64,000 nt of DNA from Conoideocrella luteorostrata (Eukaryota > Ascomycota > Sordariomycetes > Hypocreales > Clavicipitaceae), in NCBI GenBank assembly GCA_032433595.1, contig JASWJB010000019.1, positions 204,093 through 268,092 on the forward strand. Reading direction: 5' to 3'. The position numbers were made by a program, and so were the translations under genes. Each line of letters begins with the position of its first letter. Positions within the stretch are counted from its first letter, which is position 1. This document shows, piece by piece, positions 36,024 to 48,388 of the stretch. Under the pieces are notes generated by a model. It made no database searches. It had not been told where the DNA came from and worked only from the letters and a program-made list of their open reading frames with translations.

Positions 36024-36323
36024 CTAGTGTAGGTAATAGACTAATAGTCCGGCTGTCAGAGCGATTACAGCATATTTCGATGGGAGGTCGCCTCTTACAT
36101 GAATAAGGTTAGTTTGCTCAGTTGCTCGGAGCTGACGAGTTTGACCATTCGCGTCAAGTATTCTCTTGGTCGGCAACAGCTTGTTCCCTTTGGGGACTTC
36201 TGTATAGCTTGCTTTTCTGTCTTGGATGGATAGAAGCCGGACGTTATGTTTGGGCTGACCTGCGTTGAGGTGTGGTTGTGTCCATGGTTCAGCACACAGC
36301 CAGCGTAGCCCCTCAGTCGTCAT
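36024..36323 (-). CDS. Possible small tail-anchored protein upstream of mog1
   Basis: A 99-codon open frame, ATG at 36323 with a good context (A at -3), stop at 36026-36024. The body is basic and polar; the last residues KYAVIALTAGLLVYYLH form one hydrophobic segment at the extreme C-terminus, like a tail-anchored membrane protein. I do not recognise a family. The stop lies only 9 bases before the mog1 ATG on the same strand, so it is either a separate gene sharing a transcript, a long upstream ORF that controls mog1, or chance. The good start context and sensible membrane tail favour something real, but support is thin. Confidence 0.4.
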   Translation of the reverse strand: MTTEGLRWLCAEPWTQPHLNAGQPKHNVRLLSIQDRKASYTEVPKGNKLLPTKRILDANGQTRQLRATEQTNLIHVRGDLPSKYAVIALTAGLLVYYLH

Positions 36324-37732
36324 GGTGGACCTATAGAAATTGAGCCAATTTTATACTACCCTACACTCACTCCAACATATGCCCTTTAGGCTTTTTCTCT
36401 CTTTTCGCCGATTGCAGGAGGGAAAGGGGGGGTTATTTGATACAGTTCATACCGCCCGCATCGTCGGTATCAACTTCTCCCCGCAAAACACATAACAACT
36501 TCCACACCAACCGCCCTACGCTATTCAGATAATCCAACGATAGTCACAGTCTGCAATGGCTTGCATTTTTTGCCGCATCATAAAGGGTAAGGGAAGCGAC
36601 ACCGCGGCTGAAGGCGAGAATACCTTGATTTAACGTTCGAGGTGTGCCAAATTCCAAGTGGAGTGCTGACATGATGACACTTCGTACCATTCGCAGGCGA
36701 AATACCCTGTATGAAGCTATTTGAGAGCGATAAGACGTTGGCCTTTCTTGACATTGGGCCCTTGAGCAAAGGCCACGCTGTATGCACCTGCCCAACTTTA
36801 TCACCATATATAATGTGATGACTAGGCTAATAACCCCACCCTTAGCTTGTCATACCCAAATACCATGGTGCAAAGCTAGCAGACATTCCCGACGACCAAC
36901 TGAGTGAAGTTTTGGTGAGCACAGCGAAACCTAGGTTTGACACCTTGAGCTGACATTCTATGCCGTAGCCCACGCTGAAGAAGCTGGTAAACGCAACTGG
37001 AGCCACTGACTATAACATACTGCAAAACAATGGCACTATTGCCCACCAGCAAGTTCATCATGTGAGTTCAGGTTTATTTCCACTCACCTTCCCCGACCGT
37101 GTTTAATTTCTCATGCCCCATGTGCAATTTCGGGAGGCTGACCAAAACAAACCATGATGAAGGTTCATTTTCATATGGTCAGTACCCGACTAGCAAATTT
37201 AAACACGGGATATGATATTTATCAAAAATATTTAGATACCGAAACCAAACGAGTCAGAAGGTCTTGGAATCACCTGGCCCTCCCAAACAGGGGACATGGA
37301 AAAGCTCAAGGCTCTTTGCCAGGATATCAGGTCTAAGATGTAAAGGAGCAGTGGAGGATACCGAAGCACAAGCCTCAATAGGTCTTCGACTTTATGTAAG
37401 CTATCGAATCAAGTAAAGAACGGCCAATTGCAAGCCACTATGTCATAGCGACGCGTATCGCACATTCGCCTACCAAGGACGGAAAGAATTACACTGCAAC
37501 TAATCGAAAATCACAATGTCCTTGCCATCCATGAACTTCATAGGATATAAGACAATAACATGTAACTATGACAACACGGAATTGCACGGTACGACCAACT
37601 GCTCTAATGTATACTGTATACTGCCACCTCGATTTATTATCCTGCATGTTGATTTTGTCAACAGTGTTTATGTCAAACTTTGCCAGCCACTAAATTTTTG
37701 GTTACAACTGAATCATGTATTAGCATACTTGA
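36324..37732. other. Intergenic between the mog1-side ORF and the Sec14-like gene
   Basis: About 1.4 kb. The open frames at 36544-36807, 36876-37061, 37154-37336 and 37516-37782 are short, with no family features or consistent splicing between them. No repeat was recognised. Confidence 0.5.
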
Positions 37733-39236
<1,504 letters not shown>

Positions 39237-40551
39237 GATGTTGATGCGTACTGGGTCTTCGTTACTAGGTATTTTTGTGCTGATGCCCTCCTCGAGGCTA
39301 ACCCAGGATGCAATAACAATGGCAAGAACTATGCAAGTACCAATAGCAGATAACACTACTGAGTGACAGATGTTGCTTTCGAGGTTAAGGTTGGCTGTAT
39401 AGGTACCTTTACGTTGTACCTGCTGACATGTAAATGCGATTTCGTTGCTCGACGCCCGTATCAGGAATGGGTTTACGGTGTTGACATCGGCAGGGGCAGG
39501 TGGAAATGGAGAAACGCGAGGTTGAGCAACCCGGTGTGTATACAATAAATATGGAACAGTTGATAGATAACGCGATGGCCGCCCAATCCGAAGGCGATCA
39601 AGTTGGGTTGAATATTTCGCTGTTGAAGGCAAATGCCGGATGAGTTTGACTGCTGAACCGCTAGTAATGCCAGCATGAGCTGCTGCATAAATCGTCATGG
39701 ATGGATCTAGATGGTAGGTAGAGTAGGTTGCCTCATAGGACCTAAACTGCTGGCCACAATTTCTGCGGAGTGGATATTCCGCGGCTTCCCAATTTAAAAA
39801 TAAAAATAAAAATAAAAATAAAAATAGAAAGCGCTTGAAGTTAGGCTTAGTGCGAAGGGGCGAATTGAGCAGTATGGAGCGTATTTCGTGAATTCAATTT
39901 GTTTGGTAGTTCAATGTTGACGTTGACTCTTGGCTCTTTGCTCATGTGCTGCTCGACTGTCAGAATTGCAATTTAGGTTCACATTGGTGGGGCGAGGGGC
40001 CGTACGTAACACGGGTGACGGTGGCGTTGACGGTACCTGAAGGCATGCAAAAACTTAACCTCCCACTATGTATATAAGCGGATCGGGACACGGGGACAAA
40101 CCCCCCCCCAAAACCTGGTACTCCGTACTCCGTACAGAGGGAGGCTACGCTAGCAAGTTATGTAAGAACCTCATGCCTGTAAGTATATTAATGAAGTTAT
40201 GGTGCGCTATCTGAGGAGAGAAATTAAGCCAGACTAAAGTATACACTAGATATGCTACGCTCCCTAGATGCGGAATATATGATACAGCATTCTTTTGGGA
40301 GACATGAAATAAGGCTGTTTGTCCCATCAGGCACAACGGAGTGCGCTGAGGCGCGTCTGGGTGAATGGCGGGTTAACTAATACGAAAGTCGCACGTGGAC
40401 AGGGAGTGGTACATGACGCGCTTTAGCGTGGGCGGCCGCGTGTGTACGCATTCATTGCTGGGGAACACGAGGACAATTATCGTATCGAAGCTGCGAAAAA
40501 CGCATAATTTATTGGCTTCCAATAATCAAAAACGAGTTTTCGGGCATCAGA
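39237..40551. promoter_or_regulatory. Divergent upstream region, Sec14-like gene / dam1
   Basis: About 1.3 kb, or 0.85 kb if the Sec14-like gene starts at 39698. It holds five AAAAAT units at 39796-39825, a C-run at 40101-40109 and a double TACTCCGTAC motif at about 40119-40134. Promoters of both genes should be here. Confidence 0.5.
39796..39825. repeat. AAAAAT microsatellite, five units
   Basis: Five perfect tandem AAAAAT units upstream of the Sec14-like gene. A shorter run of the same unit occurs near 59664-59678. Poly-A-type tracts like this are common in fungal promoters. Confidence 0.9.
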
Positions 40552-41318
40552 ATGTGGGATAAACAAGAAGAGACATGTTGTGGTAGCAGTGCAATGAGCC
40601 GCAAGCGTTCAAATTCCCGCACGAGGCAATCTAGACCGACAACACCACTTAGGCCGTCATCTCGATCATCATTCCGGGACTCTGCTCGTCATGCTGGCAA
40701 CGACGATACATCTTTTCCCCTGAACACATCCGAGCCCGCATTTGCCGAGCTATCGGATGCTATGGCTGACCTTGAGGCTAATATGATGCACTTTCAACTT
40801 ATGCATGAAAGCCTCGCCCGTTTTAGCGAATCTTTTGCAAGTTTTCTTTATGGACTAAACATGAATGCGTTCTGTGTTGATTTTCCAGAGGTATATTCGA
40901 TTTCCGCAACACAAGGCCTCTCGAAGCCGCATCATTTTTGCTAAAATTGATCCACAATCCAGGCCCCAATTCCAGACTCATTTTCCCGAGACAGGTCACA
41001 ACAAATACCGCCTGAAAGTATCAGGTCGCATGAAGGCGACGCAGAAGCTACGTTCATGTATGTATTTTTGTTTTGTATAACGGGGTCTGTCCTCTCGCGT
41101 AAGGTTAAGCGCTTAGTATGATAACCAGGACAACTGATACGTCATTTATCGATAACCCACCTACTTCGACAAAGCAGTCTATCAAGGCCACAACTGGGGA
41201 AGCTCGTCAATCTCGTCTGCCCTTCGCGCGAGGCAAGGTTACGGGAGGCAGTGCAAATACGCGTAATCGAGGTCAACACTGTGGATCGCTGACGCCTCGT
41301 GGACGTTCAGTAAAATGA
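40552..41318 (+). CDS. DAM1: DASH/Dam1 complex subunit Dam1
   Basis: Kinetochore protein of the DASH ring, which ties chromosomes to spindle microtubules and is a main Aurora B target. Exons 40552-40890, 40963-41057 and 41129-41318 (introns 72 and 71 bp) give 207 residues. The diagnostic core is FAELSDAMADLEANMMHFQL followed by MHESLARFSESFASFLYGLN and the NAFCVDFPEAPIPDSF junction across the first intron. At the second intron the acceptor ...AACCAG is preferred because it yields TFMTTDTSFIDNPPTS, as in relatives. The tail is basic and Arg/Gly-rich. The N-terminus is Arg/Ser-rich (TTPLRPSSRSSFRDS). A second ATG at 40594 (MSRKRSNSR) could be the true start and looks more like the family. Confidence 0.9.
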
Positions 41319-41603
41319 GAGACTGATATATACTGCCAAATTACAAGTAGTGCTTGAGAGCAGAGAAGGCTGTCAGAGATTCAGGAATGACTAACCAGAC
41401 GGACAATGAATGAATTCTCAGAGAACTTAGAGAGCCGGAAGATCATGAAATGTTTAACCTGAGTATGAGACCGCGACTCTTAAGGCAACAGATATTTAAT
41501 ATATTAGAAGTGTAACCCTAATTATCGTCTCATTGCATAGACGGATAAGGAATGCGTATAACAATTATCAAGCTACTAGACAAAGGTAAAGCTGGTATAA
41601 TAA

Positions 41604-43243
41604 TCACATGACAATGCAGTCGTGGTGGGTATATCCGGGGCCGTAGTCTTCAATGCCTCGCTCGATCTCATTCGTTCGTTGCTTCTCTTTCACCTCCCTG
41701 GCAAAATACTTCTTCATGTATTTCTCCAATGTCCGGTCTAGGTTATCTGACATCAACAAGTAAGTATAAATAGAGCATATTGGGGGCATCGTTAAATGAG
41801 GGAACTTCTTACCCGCGGACGCGCTCATGACGACATCAGCACGACACAGTGGACAGTACTTCTCGTTTCGCCGCTGTATTTTAACCACACATCTTATACA
41901 GAACACATGCTGACAATCAAGCCTGACGGGCCGGTAGGCCACAGAGAAGCATACTGGGCAAAGGTAGTCATTCAGCTGAGGGACAACTGTGACAAGTTCT
42001 CTTGAAATTTGAGCGCAAATATCCTTGGCAACGTCCCTTGATAAGAATCCTTCAGATTGTATGGTGGAGCGAAACGTCTGAGAGACGCCAAGAGATGTCC
42101 TTTTATCGAATTCTGTAATGTTTTAGATACTGTTTTTGCATTTCAAATTAGGCGCTGTTATGCACGTACTTTTTAAAATTTTGATGATTGCAAGCTTGTT
42201 CAATTCTTGAAACTGAAGATTCTTTAAGAGGTTCAGATTTAGATTAGCAAACTGCGAGAAGGCTTTTTGACTCTCGCGGAGTTTGAAATCCTTCACAAGA
42301 TGTCTCTTTTCAACTTCGCCTTGGAACCATTGGAGTTGCTTCAGTGCTGTCTGACTTGATCTGGTGCCATGATCTCTTTCATGAGTGCCGAAAAAAACCT
42401 CTGCCTCAAGGTAAAGCTCAAATATGTAACGCCAACGAGCGAGATCGCTCTTCGAGAATCGACTAGTACCGCAAACGACAGACACGTCCTTTCCAAGCTG
42501 AACTACGTCTGCAGTCATCTTATGTTGTTCCTCAGTCTGAAGTGCGTCGAGATCACTGACATCGCTTTGCAACAGATCAAAGAATTCGCCATCAAAGACT
42601 AAAGGGACTTCGACAGTCTCATATCTGTCATGATCTGTGTCTTCGCTCCGCTCCGTCAAGCCTTGCGTCAACTCTGGCACAGCAGTGTTGAAACCGGGTT
42701 CCGTATAAGTGTGATCAGGACGAAGTTCTGCAGCAATTCGCTCAAAAAACCCTCGAGACGTGGGTGTTAAGGATGCGTTAACGGCGACACCATCCTCCAT
42801 GTGCACGTAAACAGTAAGTTTAGGGCGGACGACATTGGAGTCGTTTGCAGCTAGATCCTCAGGTCCGCGTCAGTGAAAAGAATCGGGAAGCCGATCTGAT
42901 AGTCAAACATCATATCAAATTTTTGATGTGTACCTTTCAGTCTGTATTTCAGAGCAACTGGTGACGTTGTATTTGGATCAAGTAGCGATCGGAGAGTGTC
43001 AGGGTCGAGGCCCAAGTCATGCAGCTCGCGCTGCACCTTCTTGAGACATTTCTTAAGCTGGCCATAGGGAACTGCCCTATCAATCCAGTGTGCGGGGAAG
43101 TCTATAGGGTGCAGTCAAATGTCAGCGCATCATAACCACCAAGCGAATCAATGGCGCAACCCAACCTGTACGAACACGTTGGCTCCAAATCGGAACATAC
43201 CTCGGCTGGCAAGGGTTTCTTTGAAGTCACGAGCGAACTTCAT
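41604..43243 (-). CDS. SPX-domain RING-finger E3 ubiquitin ligase
   Basis: Predicted ubiquitin ligase with an N-terminal SPX domain, a phosphate and inositol-pyrophosphate sensor, and a C-terminal RING. Exons 43243-43201, 43101-42934, 42850-42170, 42112-41813 and 41746-41604 (introns 99, 83, 57 and 66 bp) give 444 residues. The start MKFARDFKETLAS plus DFPAHWIDRAVPYGQLKKCL is the first SPX helix pair. The second SPX part is WRYIFELYLEAEVFF and FQELNKLAIIKILKKFDKRT. The RING is C3HC4: CPVCFSVAYRPVRLDCQHVF, CIRC, then YCPLC. A long helical tail ends HHDCIVM. Similar proteins are annotated as RING-14 in Neurospora and resemble plant NLA ligases. It converges with dam1, with about 0.3 kb between stops. 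Confidence 0.9.
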
Positions 43244-44110
43244 GGTGAAAAGCCCTCATGGCAAGGTAATACTTGAACCGATCGTCAAAAGGGAATCGAA
43301 ATCTACATCAGCAACACCGGATTGATTCCATGCGCAAACAACCTGCTTAAGGAATAAGCAGTCGCGGAGAGAAATCACAATGAGATGGACAGGTTCGACA
43401 GCGCGAAGCCGAATTAGTGCCTGGGGTACCAGACTCTTCAGTCAACCAGCGTGCGGCAAGCCCGACGCCACCTCCACTTAGGACTAACTACCTAACTAAG
43501 TTATAGCCTCAGCAGTTCCGTTCAACGTAACATACCAAATTAAGCCCCAAACCTTTCGCATCGGTGAAATGGAACAATTCTAGGCAGATGAAAAAAAATT
43601 ATATACAAAACGTGTTAATCGAGGGAAACCAAAGTAAACTCCACTAGTCAGTAGTATAGTAGTCAAAGCAAACTAAAATCGCCGTCGCTGGTATACCGCA
43701 AGTTTGGAGTTGCTCGCGCTGGACATGCGACTGTTGAAACCGATGGTAGAGAAGGGTGACCCCGAAACTGTCGCCAGCTGGGGCAAGTCTATTTGCCGAC
43801 GCTACCTATCAACCGTCTTTGCCCCACTAGTCATCAGACTACATCAGAGACTTTCCTCTCGGTGCAAGCAGTGAGTAGCTGGCACATATCTACCATATTG
43901 CGCTACTCCATCAGAATCTATTGGATACAACTATTTTTATTCTCCCAACACACGCGGTTCAAAATTTGCGTCGGCTGGTAAAGTCACTCCACCCTCAAGC
44001 GGCGAGCATTCTGACGGCACGGTAACTAGCCTGTGGAACGTCCCAGGCCATCTTTTGAGGCCCTTCAGGCTACTGGGACACATTACTGCCTAGTGAGTGA
44101 GATTGAAAAC
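43244..44110. promoter_or_regulatory. Divergent promoter region, SPX-RING gene / jjj1
   Basis: About 0.87 kb between divergent starts. No ORF of note; the open frames at 43793-43981 and 44033-44248 are leader sequence or the first jjj1 exon. No specific site is called. Confidence 0.45.
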
Positions 44111-45845
44111 ATGGGGGCACAGCAGTCTGTGCCAGGAGCTGCGGGTAATGGTGCAACTTTGGCAAGTAAAACATGCTACTATGAACTCCTAGGTGTAGAG
44201 AGGGATGTCACGGACGGCGAGTATGTATACTTTGAACAGAGGCATTGAGATATGAAAAGGTATTGATCTACTGACAGAATAAAAAAAGCCTATCGTAGGA
44301 AGGCTCTCGAATTGCACCCGGATCGCAATCTCAATGACGTACAAGAAGCCACCAGAAAATTTGCGGAAATCCAAGCGGCTTACGAGATCCTATCCGATTC
44401 TCAAGAACGGGCTTGGTACGATTCACATCGTGATGCTATTATAGCTGGAAATGACGATCTTAACAGCTGCACTGACCCTACAACTTTTCACAATATTCGT
44501 CTTACTACCACAGAGGAAATATTGAACTTAATACGCAAATTCAATTCCACGATACCGTTTGATGACGAATCCGCAGGCTTCTTCGGAGTTGTGAGGGAGA
44601 CATTCCAACATCTGGCTCTCGAGGAGGAAACTGCTGCTGAAATTGGGCAGATTGACTGTCCGGATTATCCAACCTTTGGATCTTCAGACGATGGTTACGA
44701 GACGGTTGTTAAATTATTCTACAGCTCGTGGTCGGGATTTTCCACAAAAAAGTCATTCTCATGGAAGGATAAATATCGATTGTCCGATGCTCCTGATCGG
44801 CGGATCCGTCGTTTGATGGAAAAAGACAACAAGAAGTGCCGGGAAGACGCTATTCGTCAATTCAATGAAGCCGTACGATTTTTAGTAGCATTTGTTCGCA
44901 AACGAGATCCGAGATATCTGCCAAATATCCAAACAGATGCGGAACGGCAGAAGTCTTTACGAAATGCAGCAGCATCGCAGGCAGCTCGATCGCGAGCCAT
45001 TAATCAACAAAATATCGGCTCCTATGAACGTCCTGTCTGGACTCAAACCGGGGACAATAGCGGACACGAGGATGATTACTTTTCTGAAATTGAGCAAGAT
45101 TCGGATACTGAAATCTTAGAATGTGCTGTTTGTAATAAATCTTTCAAGAGCATCCAACAGCTACAGGCTCACGAGCGCAGCAAAAAGCATGTCAAAGCAG
45201 TCCAAATATTATGTAGACAAATGGAGAAGGAGGGCATCGTTCTTGGATTGGACACAAGCTCTGCTGAGGAGACAGGACGTACTCCTGGCCTAGCGGCTAG
45301 CCAGAGGACACGATCGTTCGGAAACAGCAGAGCCAGAGATGGTTCGCACATCATTTCAAAAGGCGAGGCGGCAACTTGTCACTCTGGAGATGGAACGGAA
45401 GAAGAACAAGCCCAGATGGAGATTTCGAATTCATCCAGTGAGGAAGACACAGACGACTACGCGCCAAGAACCGAGGTAGAAGAACGCTTAGGTGTTTGGG
45501 CTTCCAGTAGCCGCTCCTGTCTCGAAACTGACACCGATTCATTTGCCTTTCCGGAAAATATCAAGCCTGATTCCGCGTCGTCGCCAACTAAGAACAAGGC
45601 AGGGATGGCTAAAGTAAAACGACGGAAAAAGGCGGCCCGCCAATTCGCAGAAGCCGACGCGCAGGTATGTCGACAAGAAAGTTGAAATACAGAGGATAAC
45701 GGACTGATTTCTCATTTAGCTAAGGTGCAACGTGTGCCATGCAATATTCACCTCTAGATCAAATCTCTTCGATCATATTCGCCATGAAAATCACGCGTCT
45801 GTGGCTACAACCACTAGCGGGTCATCAAAGGGGAAGAAGAAATGA
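44111..45845 (+). CDS. JJJ1: J-domain zinc-finger co-chaperone Jjj1 (DNAJC21 type)
   Basis: Cytosolic Hsp40 that works with Ssa-type Hsp70 in late 60S ribosomal subunit maturation, releasing shuttling factors. Exons 44111-44220, 44278-45664 and 45720-45845 (introns 57 and 55 bp) give 540 residues. The J domain covers about 23-90 ([20 protein letters not shown]) with HPD at 50-52. The DNAJC21-type middle region follows ([35 protein letters not shown]). Two C2H2 fingers complete the pattern: [23 protein letters not shown] at about 319, and [23 protein letters not shown] near the C-terminus, encoded by the last exon. The short final exon is supported by the zinc-finger match and by a Lys-rich end GKKKK. 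Confidence 0.93.
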
Positions 45846-46085
45846 GGAGTTGCATCGTGCTATCGCGCTTGAGTAATCCATAGCCCTAGTTCATCCATTG
45901 TTTGGATGCGTACAACTTCCAACTGTCCATCCGCTTGGTTCTTTTCCTTAGCAGTTTCGGATACGATCAATTTTTCATTTACTGCGTTAAACTCATTACA
46001 TCAAACAGAAGAAGACAAGAAGAAGGAAATTTCCGCCGGCGCCATGATACCTTACATAAGAGGTAAATAAAACTGTAATGTTCAC

Positions 46086-47650
46086 CTATACGGGATTATG
46101 TGTATCAAAACCTTCATCGTCGCTTAAAGGCTCAACTTCGTCCACTGCAGATCTTCCACTAGCATCCAGTTGTTCATTTGCAGGGTGGCGATCAGCCACG
46201 TGGATAATAGTTTTCCCTTGGACATGCTTTACACAACTCTTCCAATCAAACCAGTCTGCTTCGGTTTGGATTAGAAATCCAACCAGCATGCTTGGGTCCA
46301 TTTCTCGGATATGAATCCTTCTCAGTCGAGACGTATGACACGTGTCAATATCTTCCGTAGTATAGTTTGCTGCATCTGCATAATATGGCAAAGCTTTTCG
46401 AGTGTGGTGAGGGTCCAGATAAAAGAGAAAATGTCCTTGTGATCCAACAAAATAGTGTGAAGATGATGGCCGCCCGCTGTATTATAGTTAGTGTCAGCGT
46501 CAGTCGGAAGTAATTGAACAAATCAAAACATGGAAGAAAAGCTGCCCGTACCCAGCGATTCCAACGGATTGTGTCATTTGCAAAGACGCTATAAGTGCCT
46601 CCCAGTACACTGGTGTTATTTTGTCGATACCAAGTCTCGTTCCTACTAGAATGAGAGTCGGGTGGAAGCCTTTTCCATCAGGCTTCGCAATCCTCATAAA
46701 ATTGTCTTCATATACGTCAGGCCCATCACCTGTAGAGTAGACTCGTAATCGTGGCTCTCGTGAATTTACCAGTTCTCTGCGTCAATGGTTAGCGGAGTCC
46801 AAACAGGAAGTACTAATTAGTGAATTACTGGATGCAACGAGCGGTAGCAGATGGGCCGAACCACTCGCCAGGGTATTTGCCACATGATTCTTCCCCATGG
46901 CGTACGAAATTGTGAATAGAGTATGGAGCTCGACGATCATCCGCGAACAAAGCAATCAGGCGTCGTTCCTCATCCGGATGCATCCCTCGACGCCAGCCTG
47001 TAGGTATGTCAGATGTTTCCCTTGTGAGTTGGCATTATCGTAAGAGCCACTGCACCTCGTCCCAAGTCTAGGATAGCCATCGTATTGCTGAGAAGACTCT
47101 GTCCTGACCTAATCATACATCCCCAACCGCTATCTGACGTAAACCCGTTCTGGTCCACTAACTGGCTTCGTATTCTCATAGACAAGGATAATACCGACGC
47201 TGCTTTCGGACTTATAGACTTGGCTATAGTTTCGAAGTTTGACCTGTACGTCATCCAAAACCGGGCTTCGAAGTCTTCCAAAAATGCTGGAGGCCAGCCG
47301 GCTCCAGTGATGTTTTCCTCATCGTATGCGAGAGAAGATGAAAAGCTTTCCGGGAAAGAGCTTGATTCTGTTTCCGTAGCATTGGCATTCATCGTGCCGA
47401 TCGCGGCGGGTTTCTCAGCAGCAGGGTATAGTTTGTTATGCTCCTGGGCGGGCAAAGGCTCGACGGGCTGGCGCTCATGTCGGGTCTGGGGGGGCGGCTC
47501 CGTATAATCATTTGCAGATAGAGAATATATACAGCCTAGGCACCATACAGGCTGGTCCATATTCATGTCGTTGACAGGCTCTGGGTCCCAGAACATTTGA
47601 ACAATTCGCCGGTACCTGCCGAGATCCACATTTGCGATGGCTGACTCCAT
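46086..47650 (-). CDS. ATG4: Autophagy cysteine protease Atg4
   Basis: Cytosolic C54-family protease that trims Atg8 to expose its C-terminal Gly and later frees Atg8 from phosphatidylethanolamine. Exons 47650-47056, 46997-46829, 46776-46552 and 46476-46086 (introns 58, 52 and 75 bp) give 459 residues. The catalytic cysteine is Cys178 in [16 protein letters not shown], and the Asp-His pair lies in FYLDPHHTR. Other hallmarks are [41 protein letters not shown] and [18 protein letters not shown]. An acidic tail with LSDDEGFD follows [19 protein letters not shown]. The ATG at 47650 is the first true one; the frame upstream opens only with TTG. The second exon ends in Q, completed after the intron to [13 protein letters not shown]. 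Confidence 0.95.
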
Positions 47651-48388
47651 GATCAAGATTATTGACGTCCAGGAGATACACGAGAAGCAAGCAAGTGTAC
47701 AGAGAACAATAGGGGAATTAAATGCACAGTCTCGGAGTTAGTAATGCCTTTGAAATGAGGTCAAAGGTATTAAAAACCACTGAGAGTCGACACCAGTATT
47801 TCCCGGTCGTATTATTGTGAGAAAAATACTATACAGAAAAACAGTTGATCGCATTCAAGGTGTCGTATTTGAAACATGCCACCCGGCGGACGAGTTCGAG
47901 AGGTTCAAAGTTGATACACCTTCATAAAGTTGCGGGCCAAAGGACTAGTAGGTCATGACCCCAATTACGCTGATGACGGAGGTTCCAAAAGGTGATGACG
48001 CCAAGAAGATGGCCAGATAGACACGACGACAATGTGAAAAGTCCAAGCGGATTGTGTGAGCACCAACCTTCTTATTTTAAAATGCATAGAGCTCGTGACT
48101 CGTGACAAAAGAGTGTCCTGTCTGCTATTTAGTTACCACATGACTTTACATTCTAGTCGTGCTGGCTGCCTGCAGTGTTGTTCGGACATGGGCTGCCACG
48201 GTGGGGCTGACAAGATGCTATCTTATCGATAAGGTCCACTATCTTGTACCCTATTGACCTATTGACGGAGGCAACACATCGGATAAACTGAGTAGTAGTT
48301 GATGTGAATCCTGTCCAGAACCTCTACTCATCTCGGGTATTTACCATCGGTATGCCAGCAGCGTCCCCTTCTTCAGATCATCAACAGT
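47651..48388. promoter_or_regulatory. Divergent promoter region, atg4 / sqs1
   Basis: About 0.74 kb between divergent starts. No supported ORF or repeat was found. Confidence 0.5.
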
